Translations under genes and position numbers: made by a program
The notes under the pieces: model-generated
Told to the model about the DNA's origin: nothing
Database searches by the model: none
The model's input: only the letters and a program-made list of their open reading frames with translations
Shown: piece by piece, positions 56,246-64,000 of the stretch
How positions within the stretch are numbered: position 1 is the first letter of the stretch
How the letters are laid out: every line of letters starts with the position of its first letter
Origin: Hydractinia symbiolongicarpus
Taxonomy: Eukaryota; Cnidaria; Hydrozoa; Anthoathecata; Hydractiniidae
Assembly (NCBI RefSeq): GCF_029227915.1
Contig: NC_079882.1
Span: 29,626,001-29,690,000 of the forward strand
Length of the DNA: 64,000 bases
Direction of reading: 5' to 3'

Positions 56246-56270
56246 TCCTTTCTTCTGAGAAAGGGATGAA
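56241..56270. promoter_or_regulatory. 30-bp palindrome spanning two divergent start codons, right unit
   Basis: Arms of 13 nt, TTCATTCCTTTCT on the left and AGAAAGGGATGAA on the right, pair with one wobble. The minus start (56245) and plus start (56266) lie inside the arms, 20 bp apart. Equivalent to 47297-47329. Confidence 0.8.
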
Positions 56271-56610
56271 ACAGCTTTACATCAGTAATATTGAAAAGCC
56301 TACGAATTTTTAGAACTACCTGGGACAGGACACGAGGATAGCCTTAAGGTCCATCAGTATCAGGCCTATGTGGCTGAACCTTTACACCGACAACGAGTTT
56401 ACCATCCGTAAGATAGGGCCTGATCAGAGTGTTACTCGATTGAGACTTGTTTGCCCTCAGTCGGATGAAGATGACTGCCTACTGGATGGGAAAAAGTCTA
56501 AAATTCTGGCCTTGCTCCCTACCAAAGAGTTAAACACTTGCGGGGGGCATGGGTTGATGATCAATAGATTTTTGCTGAAGGTCAGGGGAATTTTGTGCAA
56601 TGGGGCGTGA
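56266..56610 (+). pseudogene. Putative minor capsid/vertex-like protein, right unit (deleted)
   Basis: ATG 56266, an in-frame TAG at 56311, then WLNLYTDNEFTIRK and DEDDCLLDGKKSKILALL as in the left copy, with about 80 codons missing between them. The last part diverges and runs into the right TIR at 56581, so the terminal third is lost. Confidence 0.55.
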
Positions 56611-56700
56611 CGTCACAACTAAAATTCTGTATGATATTTTTTATAAGAGTTTAACCGTGGTTTTTTGAAAAAACTGGTTATAAGCCATCCCTATACTAGC
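56581..56700 (-). repeat. Polinton right terminal inverted repeat
   Basis: 120 bp, inverse of 35596-35728 with about five mismatches and without the 13-bp insertion. TGACGTCA at 56608-56615. Ends CCATCCCTATACTAGC. Confidence 0.92.
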
Positions 56701-57298
56701 TACATCTTCGAGGTGAAATTACTTTAAGTGGTCTAAGGACGAAAATGTGCATTTTTTTTATCTATAATACTGATAATATTTACAATCGACTAAGAATAAT
56801 GTATTAAAACACAACTCAATAAATCCTTTATTTGATGCCTATCAAGGTTGGATATATACATCACTAATTAACTTAGATTATAAATGAGCGATGAATACCA
56901 AGTCTACCACATGGAAAAATCTCTCCCGGCTAAGCAACCCAGGGTTGTTATTTACCTTATTCGTACAAATTTTGGTGCAGGAAAATTTTGACGAAGTTGG
57001 CGATTATAATTTGAAATTGCCTTTATCACCAAATTAAATCCGCGCTAAAATTAGCAAGAACAGATTTTTGGAGTTAGCTTCGATTGTCGTCATCACTCTT
57101 TGTTTTGCACGTATGGCAAAATCAAACTTTTTTCTGCCACTTTTACGATTTGAAATGAAAATTCTTCAGAAAAAGAAAAAGTTATATTTAAAAAAAATTG
57201 CTTTTAAAATAACGCCTCAAGTAAGCGCCCCCTCCCAATTAATTAAAAACCCATTAAACCATTAAACTTAAACCCAAACATTAAAATCTCCCGTGGTG
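56701..57298. other. Short AT-rich spacer
   Basis: No gene recognised. The distal end probably holds the 3' UTR of the minus-strand gene; an AATAAA (57299-57304 on the complement) lies 53 bp after its stop. Confidence 0.5.
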
Positions 57299-57356
57299 TT
57301 TATTTCAAAAATGTCGATCCTTCTTGCATTACACAGTCTTGCACAACAATTTAACT

Positions 57357-60300
57357 TTAGGTTTTTAAACAACGATAAATTGCTTGAAGAACCATAAAAC
57401 AAATGAGCAAAGCCAACACGATGATGGGAAATAACAAAATGAATGTTTCCACGTATAAAAAAGCATGAGCCAGAATTCCCATGTACTTTGTAACGACAAT
57501 AGCGGTCGTGTAGCTGTACGCCCAAAACATATTTAACGCCACAAGTAGGCATAAACTCATAAGTGAACAAGTTTCTAGCCAATTCAAAAACCGGCTGTTG
57601 TATGGCCTCGTGCGTAGGTGGTTGATGAGAAAAACTATAATCGGCAAACTCATTACATATAATCGGGTTATCGGGTCAATAAGAAACACATAAATACCAA
57701 TAAGGATCAACCGTCTGTACATGAGAACTGCTTCCCAATACCATGCACTTTTTTTCTCCGTTACTTTATGGAAAGGTTCCTCCAGAACTAACAAAATTTG
57801 TTCCCGGTTTGTTGCTTCTACTTCTGTTTCGTCAATATCGTCTCTGTTAACCAAAGTGCGACATAAAAAGTAAACGAGACTGGGTGGAAATGTTAAAATA
57901 ACAAAAAACTGTGTAACTGTGATACGCTTTACGCGTAATAATTTATTTGCACAAAATAACGCCATCGCAAAAGGTATGGTCCAACACACTACGATAAATA
58001 TATTGAATTTGTACCACAAGGGATAACGAAGCTTTTGACCATTAACATACAGGTAACTGACACCATTGATATTGACATAATACGCAAGTTGAAACGTTCC
58101 GATTGCTAAGATGGAATACCCAAACAACATCAACTGTAAAAAACAACATTTTAAGCGCAAGTTGAATGGAATGCTTGCTTGTGTTGTCTCCTTCTTGTTC
58201 TGAGAGAATGATAGAATACCTTTGACAATTCGCCATATGATATAGAGCACTTGTAATAAAACCATTAGAAATATGATAAACATGATTTTCAAAACTTGCT
58301 TACCCAGCGGGTCTAAATCTTTGACTAAGCAAGTATGAAATATGGAATCTCTACCGCTAAAGGCTTGTAATGTAAATATGCCAGTGACAAACTCTTTCAA
58401 TAAACGAGGTCCGGGCAAATCATAGGAGTCCTCTAATGTGCTTGGAACTTTGCTCAAAAACTGCATTTGATAAAAAAACATCAAAATTTTGACTACTCCT
58501 GCGACATAACTATACCATTTGCGTTTGACGCGATTGGGTAGTTTGTTTTCGAGTGTTAGTAGCGACACAGAATCTGCTGAGTCATCATCCATAAGCGCAT
58601 AACGTTGATAAGAGGATTGAAAATCATGCTGAATTGAGCTTTCTGTTGATTGAGTCAATTCTGGTTCCTGGTCGCAATAGTCTTGATCACGATGAACGAT
58701 GACGTAATCTTCATCGTCAAAAACATCTTCGATATTTCCGTTTTTGTCGATGACAACAAGTCGCTTACGCTCTATTTTTTTAAATATGTTTACAGGTAAG
58801 TCCACGACACGTTTTAAGCAACTAAAAATATCTTTTAAGAATATCAAAACGAAAACATAACACAATGAAATAAAAAAGAAAACAATCCATAGCCAAATGC
58901 CAGAGCATTCTTTATTTGGAACACAAATTCTCGAGAAAATACTTTCAGTATAGCCTGCCCTACATTGTCCACACATGATTCCTGTACGATCACGATCGCA
59001 TGAGTCATAAGTTTTGCAAACGTTTTTGTCACTGCAGCAGTATGATGATGAGCGACACGGAATAAACGCAACTGTTTTCTCCGATCGCCACCCCCAGAAA
59101 TTCGGTAAACTTTTTATTTTACCTTGTTCACACACTCCGCCTTGAGGACATTTGATACATGTTATATTATTGCTAGTATGTTCGCCTTTGGACGTGCGGC
59201 GATAATATTCTGTTTCTAAGCTGTAAGATTGACTGGGACATTGTTCGCAGAAATACATAAACAAATCAAAACGCGTTTGCTTCGGAGCAGTGTTGAATGC
59301 CCTCATAATTTTATGGCCAGGTTGACAACTAAACTCAAAAGGAAGTTTTAACTCTATTACTTGCTCGTAACTGGATCCAGATTGAAAGATCACAGAGCGT
59401 AAACTTTTTGATAGACGTGTTTTGAATGAACAATTGTTAACGTTAGTGTTCTGAGTTGAATAAAACAAACTGCCGTGTAACGATGGTTCGGTAGCAGTGC
59501 CCGGTCCATCAAAAACAGAATCATCTATTCCTAAATGCGCACCAACATGATATATCGAGCCTCCAAACAGAAAAGCAGAATTATTTGTAAAATTACTTTG
59601 GTATATGTATAAAGTACTTTCATTTCGATTTGCAATAGCACCACCCTGTCCTGTGATTAGATTGTCACGTGTTTCTAAATACTGATAAGTTGCTGAGTTA
59701 TTCACAAATTTTGAATCATAAATGTACACTTTTGAAACTTCCAACAGGCAGCCAGCTCCGTACATAGCTACTTTATTTGATAAAAAAGTACAGTTCCTTA
59801 AGTAAGCGACTATATATTTTAAATACAGAGCACCGGCTTTAATACCTTCATTTTTCTCGAAAATGGTATTCTCAATATGAAATGATTTAAGCCCTGCATG
59901 CACGGTAACTGCTGAACCAATGTTAGAGGAAAATGAGCCATCGTATGAATTTTCAAGGAAATGGGAATCATATACGTGCATATTCGCGTTTTTTTGTAGT
60001 ACAGATAATTGAACGATCAATGCACATGTTAGCCAACTGAACGTTGTTCCGTTTGAAATAAACTGTAGCGAATCTCCTCCTCGGTTTTTTGATAATATTA
60101 GCACACCTCTGCTTGATCTGGGCTTTTTAAAATCACCGTGAAGATGGCAAGATTCTAAGTTGATTCTCAAATTTCCAAAAACTCCAACTTTTAAAACAGA
60201 CTGACAAGCAGAGAATTCGCTTCGCAACACGTATATGCTAACATCCCCTGACATTTTCCCACCAAAAACAGAGTTTTGGGACTCTCTGAAAAGACAATCT

Positions 60301-60707
60301 TTTGCAGTTATGCTACCATGTTTAGGTATTTCCGCTAGTGAAAGATCCCAAAATATGACTCTTTCTATAACGATAGCTATGCGATCGCTTTGTGGAAAAA
60401 TGAAAAGTCTGGAGAGCTTTTTTTTCGATGAAACGTGAATAACAGGTTTTAAATTCATATTTTTTGAAGCTTGCAAGGTGAAATTCTTTGTAACTATGAT
60501 CGGGTCATCTTCGTTGTAAACTGCAGCACCATCCAACGTTATCGTGTCTCCACTTGCTAGTCTGGTTTCTATAGTGTGTTTTAAAGTTTTGCATTTGTTC
60601 CATTTACTTCCACAAAATGGTCTGTCTTCACCACCCGCAGCCACATGGTACTCCTCGCAATAACGCACTATAAAAAAATCGCATTCTTTGACTTTTTGCA
60701 TGTACAT
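57357..60707 (-). CDS. Large beta-helix, cysteine-rich, multi-pass membrane protein
   Basis: Intact frame of 1116 residues. Residues 30-450 hold many short Asn/Ser/Phe repeats of right-handed beta-helix type (NCTFLSNKVAMYGAG, QSNFTNNSAFLFGGS). A Cys-rich region at about 480-595 (CEQCPSQSY, CIKCPQGGVC, CGQCRAGY) resembles GCC2/GCC3 or EGF-like modules. From about 600 come a first helix (WLWIVFFFISLCYVFVLIFL), an acidic cytoplasmic loop and roughly nine more helices. ATG 60707 is preceded by an in-frame stop and no signal peptide follows it, so an upstream signal-peptide exon may exist. Large families of such proteins occur in cnidarians; their function is unknown. I infer a plasma-membrane sensor or adhesion role with low certainty. 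Confidence 0.8.
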   Translation of the reverse strand: MYMQKVKECDFFIVRYCEEYHVAAGGEDRPFCGSKWNKCKTLKHTIETRLASGDTITLDGAAVYNEDDPIIVTKNFTLQASKNMNLKPVIHVSSKKKLSRLFIFPQSDRIAIVIERVIFWDLSLAEIPKHGSITAKDCLFRESQNSVFGGKMSGDVSIYVLRSEFSACQSVLKVGVFGNLRINLESCHLHGDFKKPRSSRGVLILSKNRGGDSLQFISNGTTFSWLTCALIVQLSVLQKNANMHVYDSHFLENSYDGSFSSNIGSAVTVHAGLKSFHIENTIFEKNEGIKAGALYLKYIVAYLRNCTFLSNKVAMYGAGCLLEVSKVYIYDSKFVNNSATYQYLETRDNLITGQGGAIANRNESTLYIYQSNFTNNSAFLFGGSIYHVGAHLGIDDSVFDGPGTATEPSLHGSLFYSTQNTNVNNCSFKTRLSKSLRSVIFQSGSSYEQVIELKLPFEFSCQPGHKIMRAFNTAPKQTRFDLFMYFCEQCPSQSYSLETEYYRRTSKGEHTSNNITCIKCPQGGVCEQGKIKSLPNFWGWRSEKTVAFIPCRSSSYCCSDKNVCKTYDSCDRDRTGIMCGQCRAGYTESIFSRICVPNKECSGIWLWIVFFFISLCYVFVLIFLKDIFSCLKRVVDLPVNIFKKIERKRLVVIDKNGNIEDVFDDEDYVIVHRDQDYCDQEPELTQSTESSIQHDFQSSYQRYALMDDDSADSVSLLTLENKLPNRVKRKWYSYVAGVVKILMFFYQMQFLSKVPSTLEDSYDLPGPRLLKEFVTGIFTLQAFSGRDSIFHTCLVKDLDPLGKQVLKIMFIIFLMVLLQVLYIIWRIVKGILSFSQNKKETTQASIPFNLRLKCCFLQLMLFGYSILAIGTFQLAYYVNINGVSYLYVNGQKLRYPLWYKFNIFIVVCWTIPFAMALFCANKLLRVKRITVTQFFVILTFPPSLVYFLCRTLVNRDDIDETEVEATNREQILLVLEEPFHKVTEKKSAWYWEAVLMYRRLILIGIYVFLIDPITRLYVMSLPIIVFLINHLRTRPYNSRFLNWLETCSLMSLCLLVALNMFWAYSYTTAIVVTKYMGILAHAFLYVETFILLFPIIVLALLICFMVLQAIYRCLKT

Positions 60708-62890
60708 TTGTATCTTCTTATGAGAATCCTTTTTTTAGTGAGAGCCTATATAATAACGTTGAAGCTGAGATTTTGCAAAAATTAAGAACGTGTTAAGAAC
60801 GTACTTATAGCCTAAATTCATTTATAGGCTAAAAAAAATTTTCCTATTTTTCTGCACAACACAAATAAGATGTAAAATATAAGCACATCTAGCCTCAGCT
60901 GAAATTTGGACGTTCTTATATAGAAATTAACTTAAAACCTAGGATATAAAAGAAGAAAACGAGCTCCACGACCAGTCAACGAACCTCAAAAACCACCCAG
61001 AGTAAATGTTACAAAAAACAGCGCTGTTAAAACTAGGCACATAATTGAAGATGAGCTAAAATCATCTACATGAGGCTGTTGCAATAAATAGATCTTTGTG
61101 CGTTGATTTACTTTTATGCGTCATAATTTTTTGCGGTCCGGACTCTTCCACTATGCTTGAGCAACAAAACAACAACAGATAACGATCCACCTATGCACTC
61201 TGTCGTGTGTAAAAAGTTTTTTTTAATCTTTGTATATATTGTTGTTTACAATTGTGTGCGTTCCGTCAAAGATAACATGTTAAATTCTACGAAAACATAC
61301 GATTTGAGATATACGTGAAAGGATTAAATCTGGATATAACTACGTACGTTAAACAGAAAATTAGTCGATATTACTCCTCAGCTAAGTCACATCATTGTAT
61401 CCCAATAACAAAACTGAAAAGGTTTATAAAGGTTTTTATTTGCTTTTTTAATACCAGAAACGTTTTGAGTTTGGGCAGAAATTCAAACAAAAACTCTAGA
61501 ATTAAATGGTGATTTTCTAGCAAAAAAAGACACAAACAAAATGTTTCTCTTACAAGAAACATTACAACAAAATTTTTAAAATAACAAAAAAGCTGAAAAA
61601 AAACAGCAACAAAAAACAAACAGACAAACAGAAACACCGGTTTACCTTGCAACCAAGCGGAGAAGAAAATAGAAGTGATCAGTAAGCGTTTTAACATGAT
61701 GTCTTCTTGAAGTGTCTACACAGATAAATAAAAAAAAAGTCTTGTTATGCTATTTGATACCTGCTGAATTTTCTGTTCACAGCATGCAGTTTTGGGAAGT
61801 GGTCAAAGTACACATTTTACAGTTTAATGTTATGTCTAAAAACATATTTTATACAGAATTTTAATCGCTTGATTTTATAAACAAACATCTTACAACCGAG
61901 ACAAAGTCATTGTATGTGACTTCTTAATTTTCAAATTAATTAAACTTGCATGTTTAAATATTACAACCTCGTCACTAGTACCTCCTTCACTTCTTTGATA
62001 TCGGGAGCGAAAAGAGACCCAAGGAATAATTTTGTGTAAACTGGTAAAAGATGTTTTTTTTTTAAACAACAAAACAAACAACAAATATAATACGTATCCA
62101 GTTATTCTAAATAATTTTTCTAATTTCAGGTTCGGTACATAATAAATCACGAAATTTCCATATTTAATAATTTGAATGTGACAACGGTTTAAAATTATTA
62201 TAACAGACTAGCCATTGTTTACAAAAGCGTGTCACATATATTTACAAAGTAGGTAATATTGTTGGACATTGCTTATACTCCATAAACTTTAAAAGTATTG
62301 ATTTATTTGCTCGTAGAAATAAAGGAGTAGATTTTGATGTTGTCGCTGTTGTCGCTATTTGTTGTTGTTGTTGTTGTTGTTGTAAGGATTCTGTTGTTAA
62401 AACAAAATAGACGATAAAAATATAAATATATCACCTTACGAAGAATGTCAAAATAGGATAAAAATACATAAAGCTTTTTTGAGAGCAGAGTAGAATAAAC
62501 AATGTTGTCAAAAAATCTGTAGTAACATCCGACAAAACTTTCTTTCGTGTGTGTTTTGTCTGAAACGATTCGAATTGTTACTTTTCTTAGCATTCTCATA
62601 ATTTTTTGTTCTTAGAAGTTATGGAATGATAGAGCTGTCAATTTATAGTGGCATGTTGTGCTATTATAATATCATATACATTGATTAGATATAATCCAAC
62701 AGCCACGTAAGAAACAAAAGAGTTCAGGGGGGGAGATAATAAAATAGTATCTGTCAAGGCTACAAATTTGCAAAACGGAAAAAATGTATAAACCATCTAA
62801 AAACGATTAATTTGTTAGTTATTATACCGTCTCATTGTTGGTTGTAATTTTAACACGCTTTAGAATTATTGTGAAAGAAAGTCCCTTCTC
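60708..62890. other. Upstream region with a candidate signal-peptide exon at 61646-61697 (-)
   Basis: On the minus strand, ATG 61697 opens MLKRLLITSIFFSAWLQ followed by GTAAAC, a donor-like site. It would supply the signal peptide the 57357-60707 protein seems to lack. The phase-1 end does not match the phase-0 acceptors I can find before 60707, so the link is doubtful. Otherwise AT-rich, with a (TTG)n microsatellite at about 62357-62381 and no other gene. Confidence 0.3.
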
Positions 62891-62894
62891 TCAC

Positions 62895-63672
62895 TCTGTG
62901 ACGTACGGAGTGTGGTTTCTATACGGAGTAATACTCCGTATAGATGCTATACAGAGTGTGGTTTAGCTATACGGAGTCTGCCAACGAATCTTCTTAAAGT
63001 GAAATATTGCAATATATGACTGTTTGAAACTATTTCCAAAAAGAAATAAAATAAAATAAAATAAAAACAAGTTAAAAAGACAAGCACATCATTTTCCTAC
63101 TTTTTTATCCATCGTAAATATACGAATTATATTGTAGCTATACGGAGTGTAAAAACATTAGTTTGCAGCAACGGATTAAGGCATAAAGATTGTGAGATAC
63201 CGAGAGTATGTTATGCAGAATTTGCTATGCGGAGTATGCAGAATGTACTATAAGGTGTATGCCATACGGAGTATGCCATACGGACTATGTCATACTGAGT
63301 ATTCTGTACGGAGTATGCCATAGGAAGTGTGACATGCTAAATATACGAAGTATGCTATACGAAGTGTGACGGTTGGCAGTTCTACTAATACTAATTGGTA
63401 CTCTGCATGTGTGTCTCATATGTTAGACTTTTTTCTTCTTATACAAATTATTTCCTTGTCTTAGGCACGATTTTTTAAACTGGAATAACCCAGAGTAAAC
63501 TTTTAATAAGAATGCTTAGTTTAGACTTCGACGCTTTTGCCATTGTCGCATTATATCCTCGCAGTTTTTGTACGAAATATTTCCGTCTATACGGAGTAAA
63601 CATGTCGCTATACGAAGTTATACCCCGTTTACGCATGCCTATACGGAGCCGTACTCCGTATAGCTGCACACT
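62895..63672. repeat. Degenerate TACGGAGT/ACTCCGTA palindromic minisatellite
   Basis: Many copies of CTATACGGAGT or CATACGGAGTATGC occur in both orientations, dense at 62900-63000, 63220-63375 and 63585-63672. Near-perfect palindromes occur at about 62919-62943 (CTATACGGAGTAATACTCCG...) and about 63648-63663. An AAAATA-type microsatellite lies at about 63045-63066. No coding signal. Possibly remains of a foldback transposon. Confidence 0.7.
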
Positions 63673-63705
63673 CCGAATGGAACAACTCCACCCTCCTTCT
63701 TCTTT

Positions 63706-63930
63706 ATTGCGCCATAGCTTAGTGGTTATATTCTCGCATTTTGTGCGGAGGTCGGGGTTCGATTCTTCTTTGCGGCGATTCAATATCTGATTAACACCAG
63801 CCATGTGATGTAAATTCAGGAGATGCACACTGTGTGGGCCGTTGGTTGTTGCAGGAAGTTGTCTAGAAGAGCGACTCTAACGCGCACTCATAAAATGTCT
63901 TAGCACGTAACCCTAAACAAGGCCCTTGAC
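63706..63930 (+). mobile_element. tRNA-like SINE of a second family
   Basis: A-box-like CATAGCTTAGTGGTTA (63713) and B box GGTTCGATTCT (63756-63766) in tRNA-like spacing, followed by a body unlike that of the SINE at 8531. The acceptor stem does not fold convincingly and no CCA-side pairing is seen, so I prefer a SINE to a functional tRNA gene. No second copy in the window. Confidence 0.5.
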
Positions 63931-64000
63931 ACGGACTTTGAAATGGGTGTGGAGATGGCAAAACAGACCAGAATTTACCGTCAACCTCGTTCTTAGTCCT

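Larger units (their letters stand above)
35596..56700. mobile_element. Composite Maverick/Polinton-type element (two fused units)
   Basis: Bounded by one pair of long TIRs. It encodes the Polinton hallmark set: protein-primed polB, rve integrase, packaging-ATPase remnant, putative capsid and minor structural genes, plus HNH, zinc-ribbon and BRO-N genes. Gene order repeats in tandem. The left unit is 36.0-48.2 kb; the right unit is about 48.2-56.6 kb. No TIRs lie between them. Base composition is visibly less AT-rich than the flanks, consistent with a foreign origin. Nearly every gene carries stops or frameshifts, so the element is not autonomous. A weak 6-bp target-duplication candidate is ACATCG left versus ACATCT right, offset by one base. 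Confidence 0.9.

Noticed and set aside
35596-56700. Nested insertion of one Polinton inside another
   Set aside because: A nested copy would have its own TIRs and leave the outer genes split on both sides. Here the two units run head to tail, with one joint and no inner TIRs.

Overview
The window looks like animal nuclear DNA, most likely from a cnidarian and perhaps a hydrozoan. It is AT-rich with wide intergenic spaces and GT-AG introns. It holds an RBM15/Spenito-type gene, CUB-domain membrane proteins, a beta-helix multi-pass membrane protein of a kind I associate with cnidarians, and many old mobile elements. The organism call is inference; no rRNA, tRNA or mitochondrial marker is present.

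Layout: 1-3800 is AT-rich noncoding DNA. 3801-5825 (-) is a single-exon RBM15-like gene. 8.2-11.6 kb holds a decayed LINE with a tRNA-derived SINE beside or inside it, then a BEL/Pao integrase remnant. 14507-15283 is a non-autonomous TIR element that ends 73 bp before a six-exon gene (15357-24456, +) for a two-CUB single-pass protein with a PPxY-rich tail. Its last intron carries a Harbinger-like foldback element packed with a 54-bp minisatellite. 26477-34201 (+) is its tandem paralogue, with matching intron phases, a different tail and a candidate 15-nt microexon. 57357-60707 (-) is a 1116-residue beta-helix, cysteine-rich, roughly ten-TM protein. The right edge has a palindromic TACGGAGT minisatellite and another SINE-like copy.

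The outstanding region is 35596-56700, a 21.1-kb Maverick/Polinton-type (virus-like) element bounded by one pair of 120-133 bp TIRs. Inside are two head-to-tail, diverged, decayed units joined near 48237. The left unit has protein-primed DNA polymerase B, zinc-ribbon mini-proteins, an rve integrase, a zinc-finger/HNH gene, a putative capsid gene, a coiled-coil/TM gene and putative minor structural genes. The right unit repeats polB, HNH, TM, coiled-coil/TM and structural genes. It lacks integrase and capsid but keeps a packaging-ATPase remnant and an intact BRO-N-like gene. The units have lost complementary parts.

Most junctions between genes in this element hold a short perfect or near-perfect inverted repeat. 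At one pair of divergent genes the palindrome spans both start codons and is kept in both units although its sequence differs. I consider this the most interesting undescribed pattern in the window. Together with the overlapping or nearly abutting genes, it suggests a compact, hairpin-punctuated viral-type transcription layout.
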